A stretch of DNA of 43,237 nt. Source: JBIOWF01 sp044868295. Its GTDB lineage: Bacteria; Actinomycetota; Actinomycetes; Streptosporangiales; Streptosporangiaceae. The notes beneath the pieces were generated by a model. That model ran no database searches, was not told the origin of the DNA, and worked only from the letters and a program-made list of their open reading frames with translations. The stretch is taken from NCBI GenBank assembly GCA_044868295.1, contig JBIOWF010000114.1, positions 1 through 43,237 on the forward strand, read 5' to 3'. A program made the position numbers and the translations under genes. The stretch's first letter is position 1; each line of letters starts with the position of its first letter. Positions 7,189-15,724 of the stretch are shown here, one piece after another.

Positions 7189-7682
7189 GGGAGCAGGATT
7201 CCGTGTGGCCCCCCGTACGGCAAGTTCCATCTTCGTCACGAGGTGGTGGAGCGGGATGAGCCGGGTGATCCGGTTGAGCCGTGGCGGCCGGCCGGCGGTG
7301 GCCGGAAGAAGGCCGAACATTCCCGAAAGGTAACTTCCATCACGGATCGGTCTCGCTTGATCGGCGAGGAGAAATGACCGTCACGCCCCAGCCTGAGCAT
7401 TGACCAAATTGGTATATATCCGCAAATTTCCGGGTCGAGCCGAGGTGGCGGGCGAGGGGCGCGGGCGTGCCGAGAAGCCTGCCGGAATTCGCCACCACAT
7501 GCCAGACCCACCGCAATAGCGTTTTCGGAGCGTCCCGTACGGCTACCGCTCCGGCCGTACAGCAGGCGCAGGCACGAGAGCTCGGCCGGCTCCAGGCCCT
7601 CCGCCCGCGGGCCGTACCAGCTGGACGGCGAAGAGCACAACGAGGCCGGCCTCCCGACATGGGGCACCGCACCGGGTGTACC
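7189..7682. other. Intergenic region between hydrolase and MFS genes
   Basis: About 500 bases with no convincing gene. A short A/T-rich island holds an 11-base palindrome ACCAAATTGGT (7403-7413) followed by TATATATCC, plausibly part of the hydrolase promoter on the minus strand. Open frames across this region are out-of-phase GC-rich artefacts with no recognisable homology. Confidence 0.4.
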
Positions 7683-7698
7683 GTTGTATGAGTACAAC
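7683..7698 (+). promoter_or_regulatory. Palindromic operator of the MFS-MarR operon
   Basis: GTTGTA-N4-TACAAC, a perfect 16-base inverted repeat, ends 18 bases before the MFS start and just before its GAGGTG ribosome site. The downstream operon encodes a MarR regulator, and MarR dimers bind sites of this size, so autorepression relieved by an exported compound is the simple reading. Confidence 0.65.
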
Positions 7699-7716
7699 TA
7701 ATGAGGTGCCGCCCCT

Positions 7717-9135
7717 ATGAACCGTCGCCGGCGGATCGTCATCCTTCTCATCTGCTGCATGAGCCTTCTGATCGTGGCGCTGGACAACACGATCGTGAAT
7801 GTGGCTCTGCCGTCACTCGGGCGCGAGCTGCACGCCCCGGTCTCCGGCCTGCAGTGGACCATCGACGCCTACACCCTCACCCTCGCGAGCCTGCTGATGC
7901 TGGCGGGCTCCATGGGCGACCGGTTCGGGCGACGGCGCATCTTCCAGATCGGGCTGGTGGTCTTCTCGGCCGGATCGCTGCTGTGCAGCGTCGCCCCCAG
8001 CCTGGAATGGCTCATCGCCTTCCGGGTGGTCCAGGCCGTCGGCGGCTCGATGCTCAACCCGGTGGCGATGTCCATCATCACCAACACGTTCACCGACGCC
8101 CGCGAGCGGGCGCAGGCGATAGGCATATGGGGTGGTGTCGTCGGGATCAGCATGGCCCTCGGCCCTGTCGTCGGCGGCCTGCTCACCGACGCCGTCAACT
8201 GGCGGGCCATCTTCTGGATCAACGTCCCGATCGGCGTTGTCGCGGTGGCGCTCACCTGGCTGTTCGTGCCCGAGTCGAAAGCCCCGAAGGCCCGCAGGAT
8301 CGACCCGGTCGGGCAGATCCTGGTGATCATCCTGCTGGGATCGCTGACCTACGGGATCATCGAGGGGCCTGGGGAAGGCTGGACGACGCCCCTGATCATC
8401 GGATGCTTCGCGGTCGCCGCGCTCGCCCTCACCGGCCTGATCGTCTACGAGCCGCGCCGGGCGGAGCCGCTCATCGACGTCCGGTTCTTCCGCAGCGCGC
8501 CCTTCACCGGCGCGGCCGCCATCGCCGTCTCCGGCTTCGCCGCCCTGGGCGCCTTCCTGTTCCTCAACACGCTTTACCTGCAGACCGTTCGCGGCCTGTC
8601 CGCCCTGGACGCGGGGCTGTGCACGCTGCCGGTCGCCACCATGGCGCTGATCTTCGGCCCGATCTCGGGGAGGCTCGTGGGCGTCCGCGGCCCACGGCCG
8701 TCGCTGATCGCCGCGGGTGTCTGCCTGACCGCGGCCGGCGTGCTGCTGGCCCAAGTGACCCCGACCACGCCCCTCCCTGACCTGCTGGCGGCCTACGTGG
8801 TGTTCGGCCTGGGGTTCGCCATGATGAATCCGCCGATCACCAACACGGCCGTCTCCGGGATGCCGCTCGCCCAGGCCGGGGTCGCCGCCGCAGTCGCCTC
8901 CACCAGCCGCCAGATCGGCCAGTCTCTGGGCGTGGCGATCGCCGGGTCCGTGGTGGCCTCCGCCCTGGACCGCTCGGACTTCACCCGCGCCAGCCACGTT
9001 GGCTGGTGGATCAACGCGGCGTACGGTGTTCTTGTCCTGTGCCTCGCCGTCGTCACCACGGGTCGCTGGGCGAAAGGTACGGCGGAGCGGACGGCGGCCC
9101 GCCTCACGGCGAAGGAACCGGTCGGCACCCGATGA
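7717..9135 (+). CDS. MFS drug exporter, DHA2 (EmrB/QacA) family
   Basis: A 472-residue proton-driven exporter with about 14 membrane segments. The first segment carries the DHA2 signature ALDNTIVNVALP, followed by WTIDAYTL, motif A in the first cytoplasmic loop (GSMGDRFGRRRIF), RVVQAVGGSMLNP, and the motif C-like GVVGISMALGPVVGGLL. GAGGTG lies 8 bases before the ATG. The MarR gene overlaps its stop by ATGA, so both are translated from one mRNA. Likely role: efflux of a toxic or self-made small molecule sensed by the MarR protein; substrate unknown. A perfect inverted repeat just upstream is the likely operator. Confidence 0.92.
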   Translation: MNRRRRIVILLICCMSLLIVALDNTIVNVALPSLGRELHAPVSGLQWTIDAYTLTLASLLMLAGSMGDRFGRRRIFQIGLVVFSAGSLLCSVAPSLEWLIAFRVVQAVGGSMLNPVAMSIITNTFTDARERAQAIGIWGGVVGISMALGPVVGGLLTDAVNWRAIFWINVPIGVVAVALTWLFVPESKAPKARRIDPVGQILVIILLGSLTYGIIEGPGEGWTTPLIIGCFAVAALALTGLIVYEPRRAEPLIDVRFFRSAPFTGAAAIAVSGFAALGAFLFLNTLYLQTVRGLSALDAGLCTLPVATMALIFGPISGRLVGVRGPRPSLIAAGVCLTAAGVLLAQVTPTTPLPDLLAAYVVFGLGFAMMNPPITNTAVSGMPLAQAGVAAAVASTSRQIGQSLGVAIAGSVVASALDRSDFTRASHVGWWINAAYGVLVLCLAVVTTGRWAKGTAERTAARLTAKEPVGTR

Positions 9136-9638
9136 ACCACCCTGAACTGGACGTGACCAACCACGGAGAGCCAGACCCGCGTGGTGCCTTCGACACGCGC
9201 CGAGCAGTCGACGTGAGTCACGACGTGGAGGCGGCGGCGCGCGTCTGGCGCGGGATGCGCGGGCTGGTGCTCGACCGGAACGACCGCCGCAAGGAGGTAT
9301 GCGAGGCCCTGGGCATGAGCTTCATCAGGATCAAGGCTTTGCGCCGGCTGGCCAGCGGGCCGCTGACACTGCGGCGGCTCGCCGAGCGGCTCATGACGGA
9401 CCCGCCCTACACCACCATCGTCGTGGCCGACCTCGAACGGCGCGGCCTCGTCACGCGAACCGCCCATCCCGGCGACCGCCGCGCCAAACTGGTGACGGTC
9501 ACTCCGGAGGGCGCCCGCGCCGCCGAACTCGCCGAACGCATCCTCGACGAGCCGCCCCCGTTCCTGGCCGCACTCGACCCAGCCGATCTGGCCGCCCTCG
9601 ACCGCGTCGTCACGAAACTCCTCGCCCATGGTCCCTGA
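9132..9638 (+). CDS. MarR-family transcriptional regulator
   Basis: A 168-residue winged-helix regulator. The start overlaps the MFS stop (ATGA at 9132-9135). Residues about 50-140 carry the MarR fold: helix LGMSFIRIKALRRL, recognition region LTLRRLAERLMTDPPYTTIV, and the wing LERRGLVTRTAHPGDRRAKL with the hallmark DRRAKLVTVT. The first 35 residues before this are variable. Paired with a DHA2 exporter in one operon, it is expected to repress the operon through the GTTGTA-N4-TACAAC palindrome at 7683-7698 and to be released by the exporter's substrate. Confidence 0.9.
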   Translation: MNHPELDVTNHGEPDPRGAFDTRRAVDVSHDVEAAARVWRGMRGLVLDRNDRRKEVCEALGMSFIRIKALRRLASGPLTLRRLAERLMTDPPYTTIVVADLERRGLVTRTAHPGDRRAKLVTVTPEGARAAELAERILDEPPPFLAALDPADLAALDRVVTKLLAHGP

Positions 9639-9704
9639 GCGCGGCTCCTCCTGACGGCGACAGCCGTACCTGAGGAAACGCGGCTGAGTCAGTCCCTCCT
9701 GGAC

Positions 9705-9932
9705 ATGCGAGCCGATCAAAATGACATCCGCCCAGCCGAGATCATCCAGCGACGCCTCCGCCCCTGGTTCCAGGCCGTCCAGAGCACCGACCTGGTCAGG
9801 GCCCGAAGGGACCGAGCGCAGTCGCACCTCGGCCCCGGCCTTCTCCGCGGCATTCGCCGCCGCCCTGGCCAGAGCCGAGACCGCACCCGTGGCCGGGCAG
9901 TACACGATCGCGACTTTGACCTGGTCAGACAT
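9705..9932 (-). pseudogene. Truncated WrbA-like flavodoxin gene
   Basis: The ATG at 9932 has a good GGGGGAA ribosome site and opens a flavodoxin fold: VKVAIVYCPATGAVSALARA, then ANAAEKAGAEVRLRSVP and ASLDDLGWADVILIGS. This matches WrbA-type NAD(P)H:quinone oxidoreductases (about 200 residues) for some 76 residues, but after IGSH the text turns into unrelated GC-rich sequence. The phosphate-binding loop is also damaged: the usual Ser of SATG is replaced by Pro. The frame stays open for 379 codons antisense to the MarR and MFS genes, which is a composition artefact. I call it a 3'-deleted remnant. Confidence 0.75.
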
Positions 9933-9968
9933 ACTTCCCCCGAATTACGCACACCCTCCCGGCAGGGG

Positions 9969-10250
9969 TCATTCCCCCACAGCCACCCCGGAAGCCAGGT
10001 CATGCTTGACAACACGACCTCGACTGCGCGGGGCGCGCATCCGATAGGCGTTCAGTTCGATCTCGGCGTCGCTCGGCTTGACCAGACCGCGGAAGTGGTG
10101 GGATGGGGCCGCGTTGTGGCGGGCGACCTCCTCGCGCACGCGCAGCCGGACGAGGTCGCGGGCGGAGATTCGCTCAGGCGCGTCGGGCAGGGTGAACTCG
10201 TCCAGCGCCCTGCCCGTCGCGGTCTCATCCCGGAAAGTGACCAATGCCAT
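9969..10250 (-). CDS. Conserved hypothetical protein, probably C-terminally truncated
   Basis: A 93-residue frame with ribosome site AAGGGG 6 bases before the ATG. The text VTFRDETATGRALDEFTLPD, ERISARDLVRLRVREEVARH and FRGLVKPSDAEIELNAYRMR resembles a family of about 125-130-residue proteins I recall next to DUF4132 genes; no function is known. Homology stops after NAYRMRAPR, and the family's C-terminal third (ending in a conserved acidic/hydrophobic segment) is missing, replaced by about 20 unrelated residues. It lies 36 bases upstream of the broken flavodoxin gene on the same strand, so one deletion event or general decay may have affected both. It may be a pseudogene. Confidence 0.55.
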   Translation of the reverse strand: MALVTFRDETATGRALDEFTLPDAPERISARDLVRLRVREEVARHNAAPSHHFRGLVKPSDAEIELNAYRMRAPRSRGRVVKHDLASGVAVGE

Positions 10251-10448
10251 CTGATGCCCCTTGATCGCCAGTGATGGCGCAATCTATAGCAAGCGCGACT
10301 GACAGAAACATCCGCGGAAGCGGTACGTCATGTCAGCGGAACAAGGCGGAGTCGTTCTGGCGCTCTGCGGCCGGCGACCTATCCGGCGGGCTTGCCCAGA
10401 CCCGGCGGGCTTGCCTTTCCGAACAGCGGGAAGCGTCGGGAAACGGTG

Positions 10449-11810
10449 TCAACTCCCGGTGGAGCCGGAGTCTCCGGAGCGGAGCTTGGCCGCGGGGACG
10501 GGGATGGCGGGGAACGGGTTGTCGGGGAGCAGGATGAGCCTGCGCGGCTCGTTCGCGACACCGGCCGCGTCCAGATGAAGCAGCGCCGTGCCGATGCCGG
10601 CCGCGCCGATCATGTAGCCGGTGTCCGCGGTGACCTCCCAGGGCCGCAGCCGCCGGTAGGCCTGATACCAGCGGTAGCCCTTGTCGTCGTGGCCGGTGGC
10701 GCCGCCGATCAGGTTCTCGGCGAGCACGCGCGCGAAATCGAGGTAATGCTCCTGCGCGGTCGCCGCCCACAGCCCGACGAAGAGCTCCAGCAGGCCCGCG
10801 GAGCCACAACACTGGCACGCCACGTTCCAGAACCCGTCCGTCTGGCGGCGCGGGACTCCGCTCTGGATGATCCCGTGGGCGAGCCGCTCGACCCAGTCCA
10901 GGTCACCCGGGTCTCCCGTGACCCGGTAGAGCTCGTAGAACATCCTCGCCACACCGGCGGACCCCGAGCAGAACCCCAGATAGTGCAGCGCCCGCCCCTG
11001 CGGCACATGGTGCGGCACCACCGCGCACTTGCCGCTCACAACGCTGACCGTACGGACGAAGTCGGCGCCCCGGCGGGCGGCTTCGAGGAACCGCTCGTCG
11101 CGTGTCACACCGTACAAGCGGGCGAGCAGGAACGCGGTCCCGGCGGTGCCGGAGAGGAAACCGGGCATGACGGAGTCGACCGGCAGGTCCGGGCAGGAAT
11201 CGTCGCCGAAGCGGTGACCTGGGACGACCAGCCTGGAGATGCGCTCCCCCGCCTCGATGGCGACCTCCTCGTACGCGGAGACGCCGAAGATGCCGGCGGC
11301 GTGCAGCAGCCCGAGCACGATGCCGCCGTCGCCCCGCTGCGCGGGGTCCTTCGACCAGCCGATGCCGCCGTCGACCTCTCGCACGCCCCGGACGATGCTG
11401 TCGGCCGCCGCCCTGGCGGCCTCCTCGAAGCCCTCCTCGCCGATCGCCCACCCGGCCTCGGCGAGGGCGAACACCGTGCCGGTGAGGCCGTGGTAGAGCG
11501 ACAGATCCGCCTGGTCGCGCCAGGTCGCCGCCAGTCGCCGCGCTCCGGCTCGCGCGTCCTCCAGATATGCCTCGTGACCGGTGGCCGCGGCGAGCTCCAG
11601 GAAGAACAGCACGATTCCGGCCGCGCCCGCGTAGAGGGAGGCAGGGGTCGACGCGGCGGCCGACGCGCCGTGGGGGTCGGGGTTGGCGAGCCAGAACCGG
11701 CCGTGGTCATCGTCGACGGCCGCCGACCTTATCCAGCGCCCGGCACCGATGGCCGCGGTCAGCGGGGTCTCGGCGCGCGAACTCGACGGGTGGGTCTGGT
11801 CCAGGCTCAT
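10449..11810 (-). CDS. LanC-like lanthionine synthetase-family protein with CCG zinc motif
   Basis: A 453-residue LanC-like alpha/alpha-barrel protein. Seven Gly-rich repeats mark the toroid, among them YAGAAGIV (60), YHGLTGTV (106), FLSGTAGTA (218), FCSGSAGVA (280), CCGSAGLLE (334) and MIGAAGIG (400). Zinc ligands are predicted as Cys281, Cys334 and Cys335: the usual Cys-His-Gly is replaced by Cys-Cys-Gly, a three-Cys site as in ProcM-type LanM enzymes. GGGAGG lies 4 bases before the ATG. LanC enzymes add Cys thiols to dehydro-residues; stand-alone LanC-like proteins may add thiols to other targets. No LanB/LanM/LanKC dehydratase or precursor peptide is nearby, so a lanthipeptide product is not supported. 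It is divergent from a sulfotransferase. Confidence 0.85.
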   Translation of the reverse strand: MSLDQTHPSSSRAETPLTAAIGAGRWIRSAAVDDDHGRFWLANPDPHGASAAASTPASLYAGAAGIVLFFLELAAATGHEAYLEDARAGARRLAATWRDQADLSLYHGLTGTVFALAEAGWAIGEEGFEEAARAAADSIVRGVREVDGGIGWSKDPAQRGDGGIVLGLLHAAGIFGVSAYEEVAIEAGERISRLVVPGHRFGDDSCPDLPVDSVMPGFLSGTAGTAFLLARLYGVTRDERFLEAARRGADFVRTVSVVSGKCAVVPHHVPQGRALHYLGFCSGSAGVARMFYELYRVTGDPGDLDWVERLAHGIIQSGVPRRQTDGFWNVACQCCGSAGLLELFVGLWAATAQEHYLDFARVLAENLIGGATGHDDKGYRWYQAYRRLRPWEVTADTGYMIGAAGIGTALLHLDAAGVANEPRRLILLPDNPFPAIPVPAAKLRSGDSGSTGS

Positions 11811-12008
11811 CTCGCCTCCCTCACCCGGCGATTATCCCACACATTTGGTAGGAAAATAAGGTAATGTATCGGCCCGGCATCGCCCTCCGATCGTAGACCC
11901 AACCAAGACCAACCCCTTGCCATGAGCCGACTACGATCGGTTATCCGGAGTCCATCATCTACTATATTGCTGCAAAATGAGTAGGGATTGAGGCATTCGG
12001 AGGCGGCT
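11811..12008. promoter_or_regulatory. Divergent promoter region, LanC-like / sulfotransferase
   Basis: This A/T-rich spacer separates two divergent genes. For the sulfotransferase a -10 TATATT lies at 11963-11968, with only a weak -35 about 17 bases earlier; the resulting leader would be about 35 bases with GGAGG at 11999-12003. Toward the LanC-like gene an A/T-rich patch (11830-11865) probably holds its promoter. No clear operator was found. Confidence 0.45.
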
Positions 12009-13007
12009 ATGGTGCTACCGAACTTCCTTGTGATCGGCGCTCCGAAAGCAGGCACGACCGCCCTGCACGCCGCGTTGCAGCGGCACCCGGCGCTCTACAT
12101 GTCGCCGGTGAAGGAGCCCAAGTTCTTCCTGACGGATGGTCCCCCGCCGACGCGGGGCGGCCCCGGCGACGTTCAGACCTACCGGGAACACGTCTGGCGA
12201 CGCGCCGACTACGAGGCCCTGTTCGCCCCGGCTCCCCCGGAGGCGCTGCGGGGCGAGTCCACCCCGTTCTACCTCTACGATCGCGCGGCACAGCGGCGCA
12301 TCCGCGCGGTGATCCCGAAGGCCCGGCTCATCGTGGTGTTACGCGATCCGGTCGAGCGCGCGCACTCGAACTGGACCCATCTGTGGTCGGCGGGCCTGGA
12401 CCCGATCGGCGACGTGGTCAGCGCGTGCGGCGAGGAGCGGCGCCGCATCGCCGCCGGGTGGGCTCCCTTCTGGCACTACGTTAGCCTCGGCCGGTACGGC
12501 GAGCAGCTGGAACACCTGTTCACGCTGTTCCCGAAGGACCAGGTGCTGGTCTTCCGCTATCGCGACCTGGTCGACCGGCCGGCCGACACGCTGGACCGCA
12601 TCTGCCTGTTCCTCGGCGTCGAATCCGGCATCCTGACCGAGGTGCCGCGCGAGAACGTCACCGCACACCCCGATCCCACGCGCCGGCACCGCCTGCTGTC
12701 CGGCGCGCTGCGGGCCTCCGCCGCGATCGGCCGGGTCCTGCCCGACCGGCTGGGTTCGGCGATCACCGAGCCGCTTGAGGGGCTCCTGCAGAAAGAAGGA
12801 CGCCCCCGCCAGCCGCTGACCTGGGCGCAGCGACAGGAACTGATCGGCTATTTCGCCGACGACAACGCGCTCCTGCAACGTGTCACCGGCGAGGACTTCA
12901 CCGACTGGCTCCGCCCGCGCGAACGCTCGGGCGGCCTCGTCGGCGCCCGCCCCGACGGCCAGCGCCAAGCCCGAAACGGCCGCCCGCGCCGAGACGGGTC
13001 ACCATAG
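12009..13007 (+). CDS. PAPS-dependent sulfotransferase
   Basis: A 332-residue cytosolic sulfotransferase using PAPS as donor. The 5'-phosphosulfate loop is NFLVIGAPKAGTTALHAAL (GAPKAGTT, residues 10-17) and the 3'-phosphate-binding segment is IVVLRDPVERAHSNW, with the conserved Arg and Ser; EPKFF and RGESTPFYL are also family-like. The ATG at 12009 has GGAGG 5 bases upstream; a TTG at 11988 would add 7 residues without support. The C-terminal 30 residues are Arg/Gly-rich and probably disordered. The acceptor is unknown: neighbours (LanC-like protein, beta-propeller) do not define a pathway, though a modified glycan or metabolite is possible. Confidence 0.9.
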   Translation: MVLPNFLVIGAPKAGTTALHAALQRHPALYMSPVKEPKFFLTDGPPPTRGGPGDVQTYREHVWRRADYEALFAPAPPEALRGESTPFYLYDRAAQRRIRAVIPKARLIVVLRDPVERAHSNWTHLWSAGLDPIGDVVSACGEERRRIAAGWAPFWHYVSLGRYGEQLEHLFTLFPKDQVLVFRYRDLVDRPADTLDRICLFLGVESGILTEVPRENVTAHPDPTRRHRLLSGALRASAAIGRVLPDRLGSAITEPLEGLLQKEGRPRQPLTWAQRQELIGYFADDNALLQRVTGEDFTDWLRPRERSGGLVGARPDGQRQARNGRPRRDGSP

Positions 13008-13134
13008 CGCGAACGCGACAAACGACCGACTGCGCCGAGACACGCCGACGTAGCACGAACGCCGCGAACGGCCACCCGGCGCGACGGGCGTGCCAGTTCG
13101 CGCACCGCAACGCGTCGCGCGGGCCGAGACGCGG

Positions 13135-14082
13135 TCAGCGTAGCTCTGTGCGCAACTCGTGAGTGCCGTCGGGCCGCGTGAACTCGTAGTAGAGCCGCCG
13201 CCCGCCTTCGGGCAGATCGACGATGTCGAGATAGCGCAGGCCCCTGCCCTGGTACGGCGACTGCGCCGCGGGGGCGACTCCGAGCGGGGTGAGGGCGTCC
13301 GGCTCGGCGCCGACGGCGACGCCGGTGCGCTCCTCGTAGTTCTCCGCCGCGGTGGCTCGACCGTCGTAGAAGGCCACCACCAGGTCGTCCACGAAGCGGA
13401 CCGCGCTCACCCGAGTGCCCCGGCTGTCCCACAGCCCGGGACGACCGGCCAGCGCCGTCCCTTGCCAGGTCCACTCGAGACCGTCGTGGCTGGTGGCGTA
13501 GTCGCTCACCATCTGGTCGGCCTCGTCCGGGTCGGCCAGTGGATGGCAGGACGCCCACAGGTGCCAGACGCCCGACCGGAACACGATCACCGGGTCCTTG
13601 ACACCGGTCTTCGGGTCGCCGGACAGGACGACGCTCCGCTCGCGCGGATCGAACTGCGCAGGGTCGTCGGCCTCCAGGACCTCGACCCGCCAGTGCTTGG
13701 TGCCGTTCGTGGCGCAGCTCAAATACAGCCGCCAGCGTCCCTCGGGAGTGCGCACCAGCGTCGGGCGCTCCAGGGACTCGGTGCCCATGGTCTCTTGGCG
13801 GATCGTCAGCAGGGTCTCGAAGCGCTCACCGTCCGCCGACCGGGCGACGGCCACCGCGTAGCCGCGTCCCTGCCCCACCGGCCGCCGCAGCCGATACGCC
13901 AGGTAGATGTGCCCGTCGTGCGCGACCGCGCTGGGGGCGCCGGCCCAGTGACCTTCCCCCACCTCGGGCGGGGTGATCGCCACGACCGACCGTTCCGGGT
14001 CGGGCAGCAGCGAGGCGATACGCGGATCGGTCTCTTCAGTTGACACGGGGACGAACTCAGGTAGCGCCTCGGAAACACTCAT
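13135..14082 (-). CDS. GH43/GH130-like five-bladed beta-propeller protein
   Basis: A 315-residue soluble protein with no signal peptide. Repeating blade-like segments are visible: AVAHDGHIYLAYRLR, YAVAVARSADGERF, RPTLVRTPEGRWRLYLSCAT, KDPVIVFRSGVWHLWASC, TSHDGLEWTWQG and DLVVAFYDGRA. This is the pattern of five-bladed propellers in glycosidase clans such as GH43 and GH130. An Asp in KDPVI and a Glu in ESLERP could be active-site residues, but the usual first Asp is not obvious, so catalysis is uncertain. No strong ribosome site precedes the ATG at 14082 (a GGTGA is nearby). It ends 127 bases after the sulfotransferase, facing it. Confidence 0.6.
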   Translation of the reverse strand: MSVSEALPEFVPVSTEETDPRIASLLPDPERSVVAITPPEVGEGHWAGAPSAVAHDGHIYLAYRLRRPVGQGRGYAVAVARSADGERFETLLTIRQETMGTESLERPTLVRTPEGRWRLYLSCATNGTKHWRVEVLEADDPAQFDPRERSVVLSGDPKTGVKDPVIVFRSGVWHLWASCHPLADPDEADQMVSDYATSHDGLEWTWQGTALAGRPGLWDSRGTRVSAVRFVDDLVVAFYDGRATAAENYEERTGVAVGAEPDALTPLGVAPAAQSPYQGRGLRYLDIVDLPEGGRRLYYEFTRPDGTHELRTELR

Positions 14083-14453
14083 GCATATTCACCATTCATG
14101 GTCGCGGCGTCGGGTGTTCCTTGACGCGTACGCATACGGCAGGCCGGGGGATAATACCTACTATAGCAGTATGTTTAGTGGAAATAGCGCTCCGCGTGCC
14201 GGGATCAAGCTCTCAGCCTGCGGCAGGCTCCGGCGAGGGGTCCGCCCGCGTCCCGTCACACCCGTCGAAGGGGGCATCCAATCGACGGCCAGTGGTCCCG
14301 AAGTGTTCACACCGAGACCGGAACCTGCCGGACCAGGGTGGTGGGGATGAGCGGGGTCTACTCGCAGCCTGAGTCATTGAACCATCTACAGAGGGTCCCT
14401 GTCAGGCCCGACACGCACAGATCTACCTGGCAAGACACAGTGAAATGTGCTGG
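14083..14453. other. Intergenic region before the propeller gene and after P450
   Basis: About 370 bases without a recognisable gene. An A/T-rich island near 14150-14185 probably holds the promoter of the propeller gene on the minus strand: TATAGT (14165-14160) could be a -10, and an imperfect inverted repeat TACT-N5-AGTA surrounds it. No GTTTGGNTCCAAAC operator occurs here. No clear terminator for the P450 gene was found. Confidence 0.35.
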
Positions 14454-15701
14454 TCAGGCGAGGGTCACGGTGACCGGCAGGTCCTTGATGCCGTTGACGA
14501 AGTTCGAACGGACCCTGCGCACGTCACCGGCGAGTTCGATGCCGGAGATCCTCGGCAGCAGCTCCTCGAACATGATCCGGATCTCCAGGCGGGCCAGCGC
14601 GTTCCCGAGGCAGAAGTGCGGGCTCCCCTTGCCGAACGTGACATGGTCGTTGTTCCGCCGGGTGACGTCGAACGTGTAGGGAGCGTCGAAGACCTCCTCG
14701 TCCCGGTTGCCCGAGGCGAACCACATCACGACCTTGTCGCCCTCCGCGATCTTCTGCCCGTGCAGCTCGACGTCGCGGGTCGCCGTACGGCGGAAGTGGT
14801 AGACCGGGGAGGCCCAGCGGAGGAACTCCTCCACCGCTCCCGGCATCAGGCCGAGGTTGTCGCGGAGCTTGGCGGCCTGCTCCGGATTGTCGATCAGAGC
14901 GAGCATCGAGTGGGAGATCGCGTGCCGGGTCGTCTCGTTGCCGGCCACCACGAGCAGCAGGAAGTAGTTGTCGAAGTCCCGGTCCGACAGCGGCACACCG
15001 TCGGCCGGCGACTGGTTGACCAGCTTGCTGACCAGGTCGTCGCCGTCCCCGCCGCGCCGCTGACGAGCCAGCTCGCGGCCGTACTCGAAGACTTCGAGCG
15101 ACGCCGGGCTGCGGAACGGCAGGTCCCGGTACCGCTCGCTCTCGGCGCTGTGCAGCAGGACGTCGGCGTAGTCCGGATCGGTGTTGCCGATGATCCGGTT
15201 GCCCCAGTCGATCAGCTGCTGGGTGTCGTCCTCGGGAACGTCCAGCATCTTGGCGAGCACGTTGATCGGGAAGTCGGCGGACACCTCCCGTACGAAGTCG
15301 AACGTGCCCTTGGCCAGCGCCGCGTCCAGAGTCCTCGCGGTGAGCCCGCGCAGGAACACCTCGTAGCCCGCGACCGCCCTGGGGGTGAACTGACGCTGCA
15401 GGATTCGGCGGAGCACGCCGTGCCGGGGGCCGTCGGTCTCCAGGAGCGAGCGCCGGATCGTCGCCTGCCGGTCGTCGACCTCCTCCAGGTTCACGAACTT
15501 GGTGGAGGTGAAGGTCTCGGCGTCACGGTCGACCGCCACGATGTCGGCGTGCCGGGTGATCGACCAGAATCCGCTGCCGTGCGCCCCCTCGTCCTGCCAG
15601 TGCACCGGTGCCTCGGCGCGCAGCACGTCGAACATGCGCCACGGGGTGTCGCCGTCGAGGAACTTGTCGTTGTCGGCCAGGTCGACGTCTTCCAGACGCA
15701 T
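14454..15701 (-). CDS. Cytochrome P450 monooxygenase
   Basis: A 415-residue soluble bacterial P450. The I-helix oxygen-binding stretch reads VVAGNETTRHAIS, the K-helix ExxR is in EEFLR, and the heme loop FGKGSPHFCLGNALARLE places the thiolate at Cys364. The text resembles CYPs acting on lipids, steroids or terpenes (AGNETTRHAIS, SPVYHFRRTATRDVEL), but family numbering cannot be given without a search. TGGAGA lies before the ATG. It starts 23 bases after the glutamine-synthetase-like gene, so both come from the promoter at 17108-17149. Ferredoxin and reductase genes encoded divergently from the same intergenic region should supply its electrons. Substrate: perhaps a gamma-glutamylated amine, an inference from context. 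Confidence 0.93.
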   Translation of the reverse strand: MRLEDVDLADNDKFLDGDTPWRMFDVLRAEAPVHWQDEGAHGSGFWSITRHADIVAVDRDAETFTSTKFVNLEEVDDRQATIRRSLLETDGPRHGVLRRILQRQFTPRAVAGYEVFLRGLTARTLDAALAKGTFDFVREVSADFPINVLAKMLDVPEDDTQQLIDWGNRIIGNTDPDYADVLLHSAESERYRDLPFRSPASLEVFEYGRELARQRRGGDGDDLVSKLVNQSPADGVPLSDRDFDNYFLLLVVAGNETTRHAISHSMLALIDNPEQAAKLRDNLGLMPGAVEEFLRWASPVYHFRRTATRDVELHGQKIAEGDKVVMWFASGNRDEEVFDAPYTFDVTRRNNDHVTFGKGSPHFCLGNALARLEIRIMFEELLPRISGIELAGDVRRVRSNFVNGIKDLPVTVTLA

Positions 15702-15724
15702 GGGTTCTCCAGAAAGGGGGTCGG

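Noticed and set aside
8793..9704. Continuation of the flavodoxin-like frame to 379 residues
   Set aside because: After about 76 residues the text has no flavodoxin features and runs antisense to the well-supported MarR and MFS genes; it is open only because of high GC.
11830..11850. Seventh operator-like site (TTTGGTAGGAAA) near the LanC-like gene
   Set aside because: The right half is not the inverted CCAAA arm; only TTTGG matches, which is expected by chance in an A/T-rich spacer.
10449..14082. Complete lanthipeptide gene cluster around the LanC-like protein
   Set aside because: No dehydratase (LanB, LanM, LanKC/LanL), leader protease or Ser/Thr/Cys-rich precursor was found on either strand nearby.
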